Positions 41,020-42,326 of a stretch of DNA of 42,326 nt are shown one piece after another. How positions within the stretch are numbered: position 1 is the first letter of the stretch; each line of letters opens with the position of its first letter. Under the pieces are notes generated by a model. It had not been told where the DNA came from. It searched no databases and saw only the letters and a list, made by a program, of their open reading frames with translations. Origin of the DNA: JAYZDP01 sp036337765. GTDB lineage: Bacteria; Acidobacteriota; Thermoanaerobaculia; Multivoradales; Multivoraceae. The position numbers and the translations under genes were made by a program. The stretch spans positions 1-42,326 of the forward strand of contig JAYZDP010000131.1 in the NCBI GenBank assembly GCA_036337765.1, given 5' to 3'.

Positions 41020-42326
41020 ATGAGTCAACTCGTGACGACTGTCGAGCGCCTCGACGAAGTCGCCGCCCAGATCGGCCGCGTCTTCGTCTCGAACAAACCC
41101 CCGTACTCGCAGTGGGACGCCGAGTCGGTACCGATGGCACACGACGCACTACAGCGTCCCGGGGACCCCTCGATACTGCTGGGCCTCTACGTGCACATCC
41201 CGTTTTGTCGCAAGCGCTGCAAGTTCTGCTACTTCCGCGTCCTCACCGACAAGAACAGCGAGCAGATTCGCACCTATCTCGATCTCGTCGGCGCAGAGGC
41301 GGAGCGCTACAGCTCGATGCCGGCAGTCGCTGGGCGGCCCCTGCACTTCGTCTACTTCGGCGGCGGGACGCCGTCCTACCTGAGCGCCGAGCAGCTGTCG
41401 GGCCTAGCGCAGCGGCTGCAGGGGGCGATCTCCTGGGACACCGCCGCGGAAGTCGCCTTCGAGTGCGAGCCTGGCACGCTGACCCGCACCAAGCTCGAGG
41501 CCATCCGCTCAATCGGTGTCACGAGGCTGAGCCTCGGCATCGAGAACTTCGACGACGAGGTCCTGCGCATCAACGGTCGAGCCCATGTGTCGACGGAGAT
41601 CGATCGCGTTCGACCCTGGATCCGCGATCTCGACTTTTCGCAGCTGAACATCGACCTGATTGCAGGCATGCTCGGCGAGAGCTGGGAGTCGTGGAAGCAG
41701 ACGGTGGCGCGCACGATCGAGTACGAGCCCGACAGCGTGACGCTCTATCAGCTCGAGCTGCCTTTCAACACCGTCTTCTCTCGTGACGTGATGAAGGGCG
41801 AGAGTGAGGCGAAATTTGCGGGCTGGAGCTTGAAGCGTGACTGGCACGCTTATGCCTTCGCCGAGTTTGAGGCGGCCGGCTACGAGCGCTGGAGCGCCTA
41901 TACGGTGCTGAAGAGCGACCGCAAGCCGCGGCCGCGCTTCGTCTACGCCGACTCCGTATGGCACGGCAGCGACATGATTGGCGCCGGAGTCTCGTCGTTC
42001 TCGCATGTCGGCGGAGTCCACTTCCAGAACCGCGACCGCTGGGACGACTATCTGGCGACGGCGGGTGACGAACTGCCGATCGCGCGGGCCTTCGTCACCA
42101 CGCCTGAGGAGCGCTGCACGCGCGAGCTGATCCTTCACTTGAAGACGGGAACCGCCGACCTCTCCTACTTCTCGGAGAAGTTCGGCTGCGACGTCACTGA
42201 GGCCTATACCGTGGCGCTCGGTTCGCTGCACGACGACGGGTTGGCCGAAGTCCGCGACGGCAGGCTCGTGCTCACGGACGAAGCCCTTCTGCGCGTCGAT
42301 CAGCTGTTGCCGCGTTTCTACGATTC
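41020..42326 (+). CDS. HemW/HemN-like radical SAM protein (3' end beyond window)
   Basis: The frame is open from the ATG at 41020 to the window end (435 codons visible). LYVHIPFCRKRCKFCYFRV contains the radical SAM motif C63-x3-C67-x2-C70, followed by YFGGGTPSYLS, ECEPGTLTRTKLEAI and RLSLGIENFDDEVLRINGR with a His soon after, the pattern of HemW/coproporphyrinogen oxidase relatives. The C-terminal part (TPEERCTRELILHLKTG, DDGLAEVRDGRLVLTDE) is the HemN C-terminal-like domain. It is probably a heme chaperone or a related radical enzyme rather than true HemN. No Shine-Dalgarno site precedes the ATG, which lies 47 nt after the propeller stop on the same strand. Confidence 0.88.
   Translation, partial: MSQLVTTVERLDEVAAQIGRVFVSNKPPYSQWDAESVPMAHDALQRPGDPSILLGLYVHIPFCRKRCKFCYFRVLTDKNSEQIRTYLDLVGAEAERYSSMPAVAGRPLHFVYFGGGTPSYLSAEQLSGLAQRLQGAISWDTAAEVAFECEPGTLTRTKLEAIRSIGVTRLSLGIENFDDEVLRINGRAHVSTEIDRVRPWIRDLDFSQLNIDLIAGMLGESWESWKQTVARTIEYEPDSVTLYQLELPFNTVFSRDVMKGESEAKFAGWSLKRDWHAYAFAEFEAAGYERWSAYTVLKSDRKPRPRFVYADSVWHGSDMIGAGVSSFSHVGGVHFQNRDRWDDYLATAGDELPIARAFVTTPEERCTRELILHLKTGTADLSYFSEKFGCDVTEAYTVALGSLHDDGLAEVRDGRLVLTDEALLRVDQLLPRFYD

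Noticed and set aside
1..42326. CRISPR array, tRNA, rRNA, insertion sequences or prophage
   Set aside because: No regularly spaced repeats, no cloverleaf-like tRNA sequence, no transposase or phage structural gene was recognised on either strand.

Overview
The window is high-GC, densely coded bacterial chromosome with no rRNA, tRNA, CRISPR array, phage or insertion sequence that I can see. The content points to an Acidobacteriota-like organism, most likely an environmental lineage. The main hints are a VWFA-related protein of the kind abundant in Acidobacteria, a DUF5916 outer-membrane-type protein, exported M28 and M16 peptidases, a PVC-type cytochrome c protein and five PQQ-like beta-propeller proteins. 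This assignment is inference from gene content; no phylogenetic marker is present.

Layout. (1) 1-256: the end of a histidine phosphatase gene. (2) 268-5479, minus strand: an apparent operon of a CaiB-type CoA-transferase, a YihY-type membrane protein with a C-terminal winged helix, an exported M28 peptidase and an SDR dehydrogenase, partly joined by 4-nt overlaps. (3) 5574-7298, plus strand: a GNAT acetyltransferase and an exported protein of unknown function. (4) 7309-9045, minus strand: nqrM, apbE and only the last ~170 codons of nqrF, a remnant of a Na+-NQR locus. (5) 9148-11389, minus strand: a CinA-N-like protein, nfuA and a short NAD-dependent epimerase-like gene. (6) 11504-24641, plus strand: an M16 peptidase, a PQQ-like propeller, a DUF5916 protein, a giant DUF6807/PVC-propeller/HEAT/cytochrome c polypeptide, a Gfo/Idh/MocA oxidoreductase and an MFS transporter, closed by two hairpins.

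(7) 24719-26450: a GST gene, then a scrapyard of gene pieces: a broken HTH regulator, a 22-bp palindrome, an N-truncated CPBP protease, an amidohydrolase-like tail and an unidentified tail. (8) 26451-31489, minus strand: an acyl-CoA ligase, a TAXI-type TRAP binding protein, a fused TRAP permease and an exported methyltransferase-like protein, which reads as uptake and CoA activation of an organic acid. (9) 31706-33334: a VWFA-related exported protein with its own terminator. (10) 33462-42326, plus strand: four secreted PQQ-like propellers interleaved with an iron-type alcohol dehydrogenase and a HemW-like radical SAM protein that runs off the window end.

The most interesting parts are the block of four propellers with the alcohol dehydrogenase and radical SAM protein, which has no biosynthetic genes for PQQ in view; the DUF6807-cytochrome fusion, whose frame runs on past its expected end into the next gene; and the decayed Na+-NQR and regulator/protease loci, each next to a perfect palindrome.
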